NCBI GenBank assembly: GCA_031281585.1
Contig: JAITFE010000051.1
Location: forward strand, 1 to 53,853
Length of the DNA stretch: 53,853 nt
Source of the DNA: Bifidobacteriaceae bacterium
Lineage (GTDB): Bacteria > Actinomycetota > Actinomycetes > Actinomycetales > WQXJ01
Direction: 5' to 3'
Each line of letters begins with the position of its first letter. Position 1 is the first letter of the stretch. A model generated the notes under the pieces. The model was not told where the DNA came from. It made no database searches and was given only the letters and a program-made list of their open reading frames with translations. Of this stretch, positions 31,451 through 40,879 are shown in pieces. The position numbers were made by a program, and so were the translations under genes.

Positions 31451-33844
31451 TCAAGTGATCCGATAAATCCTCAATCCGACCGCATCCAGCAGGTGAATAA
31501 TCTGCTCGGCATCGTGGCGGTAGCGGTCCTGTACATCAGATCCCAATCCCTCCCACGGCACCATTTCGATGCTTGTCAGGGCTTTCGCAACAGGATCCAT
31601 GTCGCCCTCTTCAAGGGGCCAGCCGGAGTCGCTTCTTTCCCTGCGCCGACGCTCATGTTCCATTCTGGCGAGGCGAGCGATCTCTTCCTCGCTGAACGCA
31701 TTCACGGTCGGAAAAGAAGTGTCAGGGTCAGCGCACCACTGGCGCACATCAAAGCCGCACTCGACTTCTGCGAGTTGCATTGGAATGTGGCGAGCCCGCG
31801 CGAGGAAGAAATCCCTGTGCTCCTGAGCCAACTCGGCCCATGGTCGGGCAAGTCGCCGCATCAACACGCTTTCCGGGTACGACTCCTGCTCATAGATCTC
31901 CTGCGCGATGTCCTCTGCCACGCTGCCAAACAGGGTCTCAACCAGCAAGAGCCGGAAGAACGCTTGAGCGTCGACATGAAGTCTGAGCTGCGCTTCGGAC
32001 GGTAGATCAGCCGGTTCCAACGACGACCCGCGAATGCGGCTCATGTCAAGCACGGCCTCCATTGACCGCGCGCCGTGCTTGTACGCCGGCACAAGCAACA
32101 TGGCGCGGACAATGTCATCGTTCACTGGCAAAACCGGTTCCCGGTGGTCCCAAGTCGTCAACCTGCGCCGACAAATGCTGCGCAGGAGCACAGCCCGTCG
32201 TAAGAGGTATGCGGTGTCTTGAGCACCCTGGCGGTTCGGGCCAACAACGTCAACCGTGCCACGCAGCCGCGACACGAAATCTGGCGCCTTGGCACTCCGG
32301 AATTCCTGGACACTGCTCCGGGTCTCTTCTTCAGTCGACCTTGGATCGAGTCCCAACGGCCAGACGAACTCCTGGAGGGTCGCCTTCGTTCCTCCGCCGA
32401 ACACCAGCACACACCGCCCGATGGGGTGGTAGTCGGTGGCGTCGCGGTACAGTCCGTCCTGCATCGGCATGAGAAAGCTCTTGAGCCAACCCAGCGGCCG
32501 ACCGTCGCGGTCAGAATCGAACTCATCGAAAAACACCAGCGGCAGTTTCCCAGTAAGCGCAGAATCCCGGATCTTCTGAAACGCTGCCGTAAGGTCATTG
32601 ACCCCACTGAACTGTGAGACATTGAACGCCAACCTGTCCACCCCGCCAGGCAGGACAGATTGCGCGATTTCTGTGACCCCAAAGGACTTGCCGGAGCCGG
32701 GCGCGCCGAAGACGGCCAAACACAACGGCCGCGTGGTCGTGCTGGCGACGTATTCGAGGATCAGGTTCTTGACGTTTTGAAACGCCTCTATTTCTTGGCG
32801 GTCCACGGTGGTCAGACCGCCGAGGGTCAGACGCGGTAGTTCGAGGACCGCCCCGACACCGAACTTGGCGTACTCGAACGCAGCGCCGAAGACTGATGTC
32901 CAAGCGAAATCCGCCAAGCGCCAATAGTTGGGGTCAGCTTCCCCGCCTTGCCGAGAAACAGGCACCTCTTCGACGCTGCCAGCGCCGGGTGGCCAGCCGT
33001 CCCCGAGTAGCCCTCTGAGATCGCCGCCCCGCAAGACCTCGAGGTCATAGCCATGACGGGCCAGCTGTTGTGCGCCAAAGACCATCTGGGGAACGGAGGC
33101 GGCCATGGAGTAGGAGAAGTCGGGACGCCCCGCCAACTCATGGAACGCCGTAGCCGCCCTGGCAACCATGACCGCCCACACGTCAGGCACCTCCCCGTTG
33201 TCGCGCAGAGAGCCCTCCTCTTCGCCATGAGACAAACAGAGCGTGGGAGTGCCGTCAACGTCAAAGCAAATGGCGCCGTCTTCCGCGAATGTCACCAATA
33301 GGAACCTGGCATCGCGCAAGTGAGCGATGGTTGAGTTATTTGCCACCTGCCAGACGAAGTCTGTCGCTGTCCGCTCCCATGACACCTGGCGCGAAATCAT
33401 CACCCCGGCCCGGCGCAAGACATCCGCGTCCAGCATGATAAAGGCTCGGTCCCTGATGGCTCCGATGATCTTTGCGTTTGGGATCACTTGATTGGACGCC
33501 CAGAGGATGGGCCGCTGATCGTCGGGTACCTCAATCCCCCCGAACCCCTCGTCCCAGAGCACAACGGTGTCCCCTTCGGTTGGCGGGGCGATGAGGGTGT
33601 CGCCACGCGTCCAGCCGTCGTGCCGGTCCACGAACCAGCCGGACCCATCGGCCTTGCCTCGTTTCAGACGGGTGTGCCTAACTGCGGGCTTCTTGAGGCT
33701 TCTCGCCGGAAGTGCGTCGCCCGACAAGATCGCCGCCACCATCGCCGCCCCGCCGGGCAAGTCATACTCGATGTACTCACCGTTCTCGGCGTGGGACAAG
33801 CAGTGCCGCCAAGCATGGCCAGCCACCGCGATGCCTGCAGTCAT
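31451..33844 (-). CDS. AAA+ ATPase with ribokinase-like N-terminus and C-terminal RyR domains
   Basis: 797 residues, cytoplasmic. Residues 1-270 resemble a ribokinase/PfkB-like fold: GGAAMVAAI (31-39), DTVVLWDEGFGGI (92-104), SRQVSWERTATDFVW (151-165), ARFLLVTFAEDGAICF (179-194). A linker is followed by an AAA+ module: Walker A GAPGSGKS (380-387), Walker B LVFFDEFDS (436-444) and a sensor-2-like GARSMEAVLDMSRIRG (591-606). The C-terminus has a full RyR domain (719-797: EEEIARLARMEHERRRRERS, then GW, then MVPWEGL). Before it lies a shorter related repeat (642-701, with DIAQEIYE and ARPWAELAQEHRDFF). Prokaryotic RyR domains have been proposed as sensors of nucleotide-derived ligands in conflict systems. 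The promoter is leaderless. The gene stands alone, convergent with the HTH/PIN pair. Its role is not known to me; defence or stress sensing is inference. Confidence 0.8.
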   Translation of the reverse strand: MTAGIAVAGHAWRHCLSHAENGEYIEYDLPGGAAMVAAILSGDALPARSLKKPAVRHTRLKRGKADGSGWFVDRHDGWTRGDTLIAPPTEGDTVVLWDEGFGGIEVPDDQRPILWASNQVIPNAKIIGAIRDRAFIMLDADVLRRAGVMISRQVSWERTATDFVWQVANNSTIAHLRDARFLLVTFAEDGAICFDVDGTPTLCLSHGEEEGSLRDNGEVPDVWAVMVARAATAFHELAGRPDFSYSMAASVPQMVFGAQQLARHGYDLEVLRGGDLRGLLGDGWPPGAGSVEEVPVSRQGGEADPNYWRLADFAWTSVFGAAFEYAKFGVGAVLELPRLTLGGLTTVDRQEIEAFQNVKNLILEYVASTTTRPLCLAVFGAPGSGKSFGVTEIAQSVLPGGVDRLAFNVSQFSGVNDLTAAFQKIRDSALTGKLPLVFFDEFDSDRDGRPLGWLKSFLMPMQDGLYRDATDYHPIGRCVLVFGGGTKATLQEFVWPLGLDPRSTEEETRSSVQEFRSAKAPDFVSRLRGTVDVVGPNRQGAQDTAYLLRRAVLLRSICRRRLTTWDHREPVLPVNDDIVRAMLLVPAYKHGARSMEAVLDMSRIRGSSLEPADLPSEAQLRLHVDAQAFFRLLLVETLFGSVAEDIAQEIYEQESYPESVLMRRLARPWAELAQEHRDFFLARARHIPMQLAEVECGFDVRQWCADPDTSFPTVNAFSEEEIARLARMEHERRRRERSDSGWPLEEGDMDPVAKALTSIEMVPWEGLGSDVQDRYRHDAEQIIHLLDAVGLRIYRIT

Positions 33845-33850
33845 TGCCCA

Positions 33851-33878
33851 AGTCTAGGGCTTCGCCTCGCTGCCCCAA
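33851..33878 (-). promoter_or_regulatory. Leaderless promoter of the AAA-RyR gene
   Basis: Minus strand -35 TTGGGG (33878-33873), 16-nt spacer, -10 TAGACT (33856-33851), 6 nt to ATG at 33844. There is no ribosome site. Confidence 0.55.
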
Positions 33879-33946
33879 CGCGAAGGAGATGCCTGGCTCC
33901 GGCCGCAGGGCCCTTCGCGGCACCAACTACTGCGGTTGGACTGTCG

Positions 33947-34456
33947 CTAGGCGAGGGGGGTTAGCACCCAGCGCAGGATGGTCGGCTCGAAGCCGAACGA
34001 GTCCCACGGCCCGTCGGATTGGATGACGGCCACCCCGGCGGTCGGGAGGCCTCTGCGGACGCGGGTGACGGCATCGGGCGTGGAACCCCCTCCCGCCAAT
34101 TTGTACGCGGTGGCGGACATGGTCGGCTCGTGGCCCACCACCATCAACGTGGCGCAGTCCGGCGGGGCCGTCCTGATCGCCTCCAAGACCTCTTCGACGT
34201 AGCCGCTGTAAAGATCGCGGAGCAACGTCGGCGCGATCTGCCAGTCGGCCGCGGCGGCCATGGCGTTGAACGTCTGTTTGGCCCGGCGAGCGGTCGAGAC
34301 AAGCGCCACCTCGGGGTTCAAACCGATTCCGCACATCTCGCGGGCCACGATCCGGCATTGCTCATAGCCCAACTCGGTCAAGGGGCGGTCGGCGTCCCCG
34401 CCGCCATCGCCGCCGCCGGCTTTGGCGTGGCGCACCAACATCAGTGTCCGGTCCAT
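33947..34456 (-). CDS. sixA: Histidine phosphatase SixA-like
   Basis: 169 residues. N-terminal LMLVRHAKAGG is the catalytic RH motif of the histidine phosphatase (phosphoglycerate mutase) superfamily, and MVVGHEPTMSATAYKL holds the second catalytic His. STARRAKQTF is the third conserved segment. Length and the RHAKA form match SixA-type phosphohistidine phosphatases. The physiological substrate is uncertain. Last gene of the fabG-fabI-sixA run, 13 nt after fabI. Confidence 0.85.
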   Translation of the reverse strand: MDRTLMLVRHAKAGGGDGGGDADRPLTELGYEQCRIVAREMCGIGLNPEVALVSTARRAKQTFNAMAAAADWQIAPTLLRDLYSGYVEEVLEAIRTAPPDCATLMVVGHEPTMSATAYKLAGGGSTPDAVTRVRRGLPTAGVAVIQSDGPWDSFGFEPTILRWVLTPLA

Positions 34457-34469
34457 GAGCCGATTCTAG

Positions 34470-35237
34470 TTACTGGCCCATTGCGTGCACGCCGCCGTCC
34501 ACGTGAACCACCTCGCCGGTCGTGGCCGGGAACAGGTCTGACACCAGGGCGATGACGGCGCGGGCCGCCGGCGCCGGGTCGGCCGAATCCCAGCCCAACG
34601 GCGCGCGTTCCGGCCACAGCCCCTCCATCTGCTCAAAACCGGGAATGGAGGTCGCCGCCACCGTCTTGAGTGGTCCGGCGCTGACCAGGTTGACGCGGAT
34701 GCCCTGCGGCCCCAAGTCCCGGGCCAGGTAGCGCGCGGTCGCCTCCAGGGCCGCCTTCGACACGCCCATCCAGTCGTAGACCGGCCACGCGTAGCGGGCG
34801 TCGAACGTCAGGCCGACAATGCCGCCGCCCCGGCCGAGCAGCGGCAAGGCCGCAGTGGCCAGCGACTTCAGCGAGTAGGCCGAGGTCTTGATCGAAGTGG
34901 CCACGTCCTCCCAATCCCCGTCCAGGAAATGGCCCCCCATGATCCGGCCGGAGGCGAAGCCGATCGAGTGGACCACGCCGTCAAGACGTTCGGCGTGGAC
35001 CCGGACCCGGTCGGCGAGCGAGTCGAGGTCGGCTTGGTCGGTCACGTCGAGTTGCTCGACGGGCGCGGGACGGGGCAGACGTTTGGCCGTGGCGGCGGTC
35101 AGCCGGGCCCCCTTGCCGAACGCGGTCAGGACCACGTTGGCGCCCTCCGTCTGCGCGATCCGCGCCACCTCGAAGGCGATCGAGTGGTCGGTCAGCACGC
35201 CCGTGACCAGCAGGTTCCTTCCCTCTAGCAATCCCAT
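34470..35237 (-). CDS. fabI: Enoyl-[acyl-carrier-protein] reductase, InhA type
   Basis: 255 residues. NAD-dependent last step of each round of type II fatty-acid elongation. The FabI/InhA nucleotide site is LVTGVLTDHSIAFEVA; VVHSIGFA and the active site YDWMGVSKAALEAT (Tyr and Lys, spaced by six) match InhA. PLKTVAATSIPGFEQM is the substrate loop. GEVVHVDGGVHAMG ends the protein. In mycobacteria the equivalent gene is inhA, the isoniazid target; the same mabA-inhA order occurs here. Confidence 0.95.
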   Translation of the reverse strand: MGLLEGRNLLVTGVLTDHSIAFEVARIAQTEGANVVLTAFGKGARLTAATAKRLPRPAPVEQLDVTDQADLDSLADRVRVHAERLDGVVHSIGFASGRIMGGHFLDGDWEDVATSIKTSAYSLKSLATAALPLLGRGGGIVGLTFDARYAWPVYDWMGVSKAALEATARYLARDLGPQGIRVNLVSAGPLKTVAATSIPGFEQMEGLWPERAPLGWDSADPAPAARAVIALVSDLFPATTGEVVHVDGGVHAMGQ

Positions 35238-35249
35238 TGAGTTTCTCCT

Positions 35250-35963
35250 CTAGTGACCCATTCCCAGGCCGCCGTCAACCGGGATGACGGCGCCGTTGAC
35301 GTACGGGGCGCCTGCCAAGAAGACGGCCGCTTGGGCGACGTCGTGCGCCGTGCCGAACCGGCCGGCGGGAATCCGCTCCTGGTAGGCGGCGCGGGTGGCC
35401 TCCGGAAGACCTGCGGTCATGTCCGTCTCGATGAAACCGGGCGCGATCACGTTGGCGGTGACGCCCCGGCCGCCCAGTTCGCGGGCCACCGAGCGGGCCA
35501 GGCCCACCAGGGCGGCTTTGGAGGCGGCGTAGTTCGTCTGGCCCGTTCCGCCGATCGCGCCCACCACGGAGCCGACCAGGATGATCGCCCCCCGCCTGCG
35601 CGGCGCCATTGAGAGCGCGGCCCGTTTGACGCAGCGCCAAGCGCCGCCGAGGTTCGTGTCCAGCACTCGGGCGAAGTCCTCTTCGGTCATGCGGATCAAC
35701 AAGCGGTCCTTGACGATCCCGGCGTTGGCGACCAGTACGTCGACCTTCCCGAAGCGCTCTTCGGCCTGGTCGAAGGCGGCTCCGACCTGCCGAGCCGAGG
35801 CGACGTCGGCGGCGAACGCGGCCAGATTGGGCGCGCCGCCCGCCTTGGGGCCTTTGCCACCCCGGTCGATGGTCGAAACGTTGTCGCCCTCCTCCAGGAA
35901 GGCCTCGGCGATCGCCTGCCCAATCCCCCGGCTGGCGCCGGTGATCAGCACGTGTCTTGTCAC
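35250..35963 (-). CDS. fabG: 3-oxoacyl-[acyl-carrier-protein] reductase (MabA type)
   Basis: 237-residue short-chain dehydrogenase: VLITGASRGIGQAIAEAF (cofactor site), VDVLVANAGIVKD (NAG motif), Ser in ILVGSVVGAIG, and YAASKAAL (Tyr-Lys). The C-terminus VNGAVIPVDGGLGMGH is typical of FabG. Reduces 3-oxoacyl-ACP in fatty-acid elongation. The start is GTG at 35963. First gene of the run leading to fabI (12 nt gap) and sixA. Confidence 0.94.
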   Translation of the reverse strand: MTRHVLITGASRGIGQAIAEAFLEEGDNVSTIDRGGKGPKAGGAPNLAAFAADVASARQVGAAFDQAEERFGKVDVLVANAGIVKDRLLIRMTEEDFARVLDTNLGGAWRCVKRAALSMAPRRRGAIILVGSVVGAIGGTGQTNYAASKAALVGLARSVARELGGRGVTANVIAPGFIETDMTAGLPEATRAAYQERIPAGRFGTAHDVAQAAVFLAGAPYVNGAVIPVDGGLGMGH

Positions 35964-36044
35964 TACTGGAGGTTATCTCCTATAGCGGCGCGCGTCCGGG
36001 CTGGTTGCGAACCAGGCCCGCGCCCAATCTTTGTGGGCCCTCTA

Positions 36045-36407
36045 CTAATCGATAGCCGCGTTCATCGCCACCCACCAGGCGGCGTCGATCGCCAGCGGCG
36101 CCGCCACCGCAAAGGCGATCGCGGCCCAGACCGGCCAGCCGAACAGCCGGTAGGCGATCACCCCGCAGGCGACAAGCATCGCGAGCAAGATGGTCAGCCC
36201 GACCAGCCACTTCCCCGTCCAAGCCACCACGCCTCCGGCGGCGAGCGCCGCTCCGGGCCGCCCCAGCGCGGCCGCGAAACTCGCCAGCGGGATCGCGTAC
36301 GCCAGGGGGATCATCAAGACCGCCCCGATCAGCGGATACTTCCAATTGTTTGTGCCGCCCTCCCGCGCCCGCGCCAGCGCGCTGGAGGTCCCCGTCAGCC
36401 ACTCCAT
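36045..36407 (-). CDS. Small integral membrane protein
   Basis: 120 residues with three to four hydrophobic segments (IGAVLMIPLAYAIPLASFAA, VGLTILLAMLVACGVIAYRL, VWAAIAFAVAAPLAIDAAWW). No family recognised. It follows the ABC permease gene by 21 nt on the same strand, so it is probably the last gene of the GntR-ABC operon and may be an accessory membrane component. Confidence 0.65.
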   Translation of the reverse strand: MEWLTGTSSALARAREGGTNNWKYPLIGAVLMIPLAYAIPLASFAAALGRPGAALAAGGVVAWTGKWLVGLTILLAMLVACGVIAYRLFGWPVWAAIAFAVAAPLAIDAAWWVAMNAAID

Positions 36408-36428
36408 CCGACAAGTCTACGTTCCGCC

Positions 36429-37093
36429 TCAGAAGTCGCGCCGCCGGTAGGAGGCGAGCGCCAGCCAGAACGCCCCCGCGCCGATCAACGCGACCAGCAC
36501 GCAGGCCGCCGCCAACGCGAGGCCGGGCTCCACCGTGAGGCGGACGGCAGCCTCGTAGAACCAGTCGGCCAGGTCGCGGTTGAGGGACGCGTAGTAGAGG
36601 GCCGCGATCAGGCCGAACACCACCCCCACCGCGGCCGTCGCCGCGAAGCGGCCCTTTGCGTAGCCGAACTTGAAGTAGATCCCCAACTCGATGAACGTGA
36701 TCAGGCAGGCGGCCAGGTAGGCGGCCAGCGCGGCGGCGCCCAGACTTTCCCAGGACAGCCCCTTCCAGAAGGTCGCGGCGGCGGCGAACGACACGACCAC
36801 CACCACCGAGGCGGCCGCGAACAGGGCGAAGAACGCGAACCGGCCCACGACCACCACCCGCCGGGGGATCCCCAGCGTGGCGTAGAGCCCGTCCAGGTTG
36901 TTCCGCGCCGTCAGGCCGAACGGCGTCCCGGCGAAGGACGCCGGCAGGAGGGCCCCCACGGCGACGGTGGCCGCGGGCGCGTCCGTGGCGACCGCCACCA
37001 GGATCGCCATGGCGGGCCCAATCCACAGGTTGGCGCCTTTGAAGACGGCCCGCACGGTGGCCGCCTCCAGCCGCATAAACCGGCCCAGCCCGC

Positions 37094-37097
<4 letters not shown>
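36429..37097 (-). CDS. ABC-2 type transporter permease
   Basis: 222 residues with about six transmembrane segments and few conserved residues, as in the small ABC-2 permeases of the bacitracin/YtrC-type exporters. It begins MSGLGRFMRLEAATVRAVFK and ends ASYRRRDF, the usual pattern of these subunits. The ATG overlaps the stop of the ATPase gene by 4 nt (ATGA), so the two form one transporter. The substrate is unknown. Confidence 0.8.
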
Positions 37098-37941
<844 letters not shown>

Positions 37942-37945
<4 letters not shown>

Positions 37946-38322
37946 TGGCCTTCCTTTCTCCAAATTGCTTCAAGCGCCCTCGCGAGGTCCTGCCTGCCCA
38001 GGCCCTGCGCCCGGGCCGCCCGAACGGCATCGCGCAACGCCTTTTCGAGGTGTTCGGCCGGCGCCGGTTCCGCCGGCCGGCCGTCTTGCGGCAGCGCGTA
38101 ACAGCCCTTGCCCTGGACGTTCACCACAAAGCCCTCTTCCTCCAAGTCGCGGTAGGCGCGCGTGGTGGTGATGACGCTGACCCGAAGGTCGCGCGCAAGC
38201 TGGCGGACCGAGGGCAGCAAGTCGTCCGCTTTGAGCTCGCCGGCCAGAATCTGCTCCTTGACCTGCTGCTTCAACTGCTCATACAGCGGCACGCTGGAGC
38301 GCGTCGAGACGACCAGCCTCAC
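37942..38322 (-). CDS. GntR-family regulator, YtrA subfamily
   Basis: 126 residues. N-terminal winged helix: SVPLYEQLKQQVKEQILAGE, LPSVRQLARDLRVSVITTTR, AYRDLEEEGFVVNVQGKGCY. The effector domain is the very short YtrA type. Such regulators usually repress the ABC transporter genes they overlap with, and the 4-nt ATGA overlap with the ATPase fits. The start is GTG at 38322. An inverted repeat that fits a YtrA-type operator is just upstream. Confidence 0.92.
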
Positions 38323-38349
38323 GGCCGCGCCCGCCTATATGAACACATA

Positions 38350-38360
38350 TATACAGTATA
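38350..38360 (-). promoter_or_regulatory. Inverted repeat, probable GntR operator
   Basis: TATAC-A-GTATA (plus strand; perfect 5-bp arms around one base) lies 28 nt upstream of the GntR start in an AT-rich stretch unusual for this genome. TATACT on the minus strand also looks like a -10 box, so regulator binding would block transcription. Autoregulation is inferred. Confidence 0.55.
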
Positions 38361-38401
38361 CACACCTATGCGCAGTGTGGCGCCAGGCCCATTGGGCCGT
38401 C

Positions 38402-40000
38402 CTAAGCCAGTTCGATCAGGTCCTCGTAGTCGTCGGACCACAGGTCCTCGTCGCCGTCCGGCAGCAGCAGCACGCGCTCCGGGCCCAGGGCGCGGACCGC
38501 GCCCGCGTCGTGGGTGACCAGGACCACGGCCGCCTTCACCTTGGCGAGCGCGCCCAGAATCTCGACGCGGGACGCCGGGTCCAAGTTGTTCGTCGGCTCG
38601 TCCAGGAGTAGCACGTTGGCTGCGGAGACCACCAAGATGGCCAGCGCCAGCCGGGTTTTCTCGCCGCCGGAGAGCACGCGGGCGGGTTTGAGGACGGTGT
38701 CGCCGGAGAAAAGGAACGAGCCCAGAATCTTGCGCACCTCGGTGGTCTCCATGTCCGGGGCGGCGGCCGACATGTTCTCCAGCACTGTCCGCTCCAGGTC
38801 GAGGGTCTCATGCTCCTGGGCGTAATAGCCCAGCTTCAGCCCATGGCCCGGCTGGACCCGGCCCGAGTCGGGCTCCTCCAGGCCCCCGAGCAGCCTGAGC
38901 AGCGTGGTCTTGCCAGCGCCGTTCAATCCGAGCACCACCACCCGCGAGCCCCGGTCGATCGCGAGGTCCACGTCCGTGAACACCTCCAGGGAGCCGTAGG
39001 ACTTCGACAGCCCCTCGGCGGTCAGGGGCACACGCCCTGACGGCGCGGGCTCCGGGAAGCGGAGCGCGGCGACCTTGTCCCGCCGCCCCTCCGCCTCGGT
39101 CTGGTCCAGCAGCCGCTCCGCCCGCTTGGCCATGTTCTGGGCCGCGACCGCCTTGGTGGCCTTCGCCCGCATCTTGTTGGCCTGGGCCATCAGGGCGGCG
39201 GCCTTCTTCTCCGCGCCCGCCCGTTCACGCTTCCGGCGGCGCTCGTCGACCTCCCGTTGGGCTAGGTAGTCCGCCCAGCCCAGGTTGTACTGGTCCAGTT
39301 GCTGGCGGTTCGCGTCCAAATGCATAACCTTGTTGACCGTGGTGGCCAGCAGGGCGGCATCGTGCGAAATGACCACGAACCCGCCCGCGAAGGACTTCAA
39401 GAAGTCGCGCAGCCAGACGACCGAGTCCTGGTCCAGGTGGTTGGTGGGCTCGTCCAGCAGCAGCACATCCGCGCCCTGGAAGAGAATCCGCGCCAGTTCG
39501 ACCCGGCGGCGCTGGCCGCCGGACAAGGTGCCGAGCGGCTGACCCATGACACGGTCCTCCAGGCCCAGGTTGGCGGCGAACTTGGCCGCGTCGGCTTTGG
39601 CAGCGTAACCGCCGGCGGCCAGGAAACGCGCCTCCTGTTTGGCGTACAGGTCAATCCCGCGCGTCATCTGGTCCACGTCCGCGCTGGCCATCAGCGTCTG
39701 GGCCTGGTCCATGCGGGCCAGGATGCGGTCCAGCCCCCGCGACGAGAGGATCCGGTCGATCGCCGTCATGGTCAAATCGCCCTCGGCCGGGTCCTGCGGC
39801 AGATAGCCCACCGAGCCGGTCGAGCCGACCGTCCCGGCCGCCGGCGGCCGCTCCCCCGCCAACGCCCGCATCAACGTGGTCTTGCCAGCGCCGTTGCGTC
39901 CCACCAGGCCGATCCGGTCGCCCGGGCCGACCCGAAAGCTGGCGTCGGCCAGCAGCAGTTCGGCGCCGGCGCGCAACTCAATCCCGGAAGCGGCAATCAC
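38402..40000 (-). CDS. ABC-F family ATPase
   Basis: 532 residues with two ABC domains and no membrane part. First: GRNGAGKTTLMRALAG, LSGGQRRRVELARI, LLLDEPTNHLDQDS. Then the linker rich in Arg/Lys/Ala (VDERRRKRERAGAEKKAAAL) of ABC-F proteins, then the second: GLNGAGKTTLLRLLGG, LSGGEKTRLALAI, LLLDEPTNNLDPAS. ABC-F proteins act on ribosomes (translation factors, antibiotic resistance); the specific member is not identified. The start is GTG at 40000 (VIAASGIELRAGAELLL). The frame is open to 40309 but that part overlaps a divergent gene and is not conserved. Confidence 0.93.
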   Translation of the reverse strand: MIAASGIELRAGAELLLADASFRVGPGDRIGLVGRNGAGKTTLMRALAGERPPAAGTVGSTGSVGYLPQDPAEGDLTMTAIDRILSSRGLDRILARMDQAQTLMASADVDQMTRGIDLYAKQEARFLAAGGYAAKADAAKFAANLGLEDRVMGQPLGTLSGGQRRRVELARILFQGADVLLLDEPTNHLDQDSVVWLRDFLKSFAGGFVVISHDAALLATTVNKVMHLDANRQQLDQYNLGWADYLAQREVDERRRKRERAGAEKKAAALMAQANKMRAKATKAVAAQNMAKRAERLLDQTEAEGRRDKVAALRFPEPAPSGRVPLTAEGLSKSYGSLEVFTDVDLAIDRGSRVVVLGLNGAGKTTLLRLLGGLEEPDSGRVQPGHGLKLGYYAQEHETLDLERTVLENMSAAAPDMETTEVRKILGSFLFSGDTVLKPARVLSGGEKTRLALAILVVSAANVLLLDEPTNNLDPASRVEILGALAKVKAAVVLVTHDAGAVRALGPERVLLLPDGDEDLWSDDYEDLIELA

Positions 40001-40099
40001 GGGGGCCAATGGTACTGCGCCAACCCCGGCTGCTACGCTGGGCCGAGCCGGGGCGGGCAAAGCGGTTCGCCCCTTCCGACCTTCGCTAAGGAGCGGTCG

Positions 40100-40747
40100 A
40101 TGAGCCCCGCCAGCGGCGCCGAAGACGCGGACACGTCGCGCATCCGAAACCAGACGTGGCCGCACAAACTCGCCAGCGTCTATCTCCGGTTTGGTCTGGC
40201 CCTGCCCGCGCTCGCGCTGGGCGCGCTCGCAGTCAGGGCGGTCACCCGAATCCAGTTTGACGAGGTCACCCAGCGCTGGGTCTACATCAGCGGCGGCTGG
40301 AAGGGACACACGTTCACCACGACCGAGGGCTGGGGGCCCAAGGACATGCTGCTCTGGGCGCTCTTGGTCGCGGGCGGAACGCTGATCGCGCTGGTCGCCA
40401 CCGGATCGCGGAAATACGACTTCGCGCGCGACGGCGCTCCCCTCAAGAGCGCGTCACCGCGCCGCCGGACGATTTTCTGGGTGTCCGTGCTGTTGGGGTG
40501 GACCGGCCTGGACCGCCTGGCGATGCGCCGCCTGGGACTGGGGGCGGCCAAGTTCGCCGCGGCGGTCGCCTTCTACGCCTGCTTCCGCATCATGGCGTCC
40601 TGGCTGGGCCAGGGCGGCTCCGCCCTCGACACGAGTACCGCGTTCGCTGGGACCACCGGCATGGCCGTGTTCTACTGGTGGACCGCCGACCTCATCCTGG
40701 TCGGCACGGGCCTGGCCCGGCAAAAGGGCAAGACGCGCCTTCGGTGA
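40100..40747 (+). CDS. TM2-like membrane protein
   Basis: 215 residues with several hydrophobic segments: residues of about 28-50 (VYLRFGLALPALALGALAV), 83-102, and a C-terminal region IFWVSVLLGWTGLDRLAMRR ... FYWWTADLILVGTGLA that resembles a TM2 domain (two helices joined by a short turn). Function unknown. The ATG has AAGGAG 6 nt upstream. The frame opens much further upstream but that part is the shadow of the ABC-F gene. Divergent from ABC-F and followed after 132 nt by cstA. Confidence 0.7.
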   Translation: MSPASGAEDADTSRIRNQTWPHKLASVYLRFGLALPALALGALAVRAVTRIQFDEVTQRWVYISGGWKGHTFTTTEGWGPKDMLLWALLVAGGTLIALVATGSRKYDFARDGAPLKSASPRRRTIFWVSVLLGWTGLDRLAMRRLGLGAAKFAAAVAFYACFRIMASWLGQGGSALDTSTAFAGTTGMAVFYWWTADLILVGTGLARQKGKTRLR

Positions 40748-40879
40748 CCGGACGGCATCGTGCGCGGCGGCCCAAGGCGACACGCCCAAACGGGGCTAGA
40801 CACGGGACCAAAGTCCCCTTATGGTTTTCACATAGCCCACACAAGGGCGGCGGTTGCCAAGTCAAACGGGGGGAAGACA

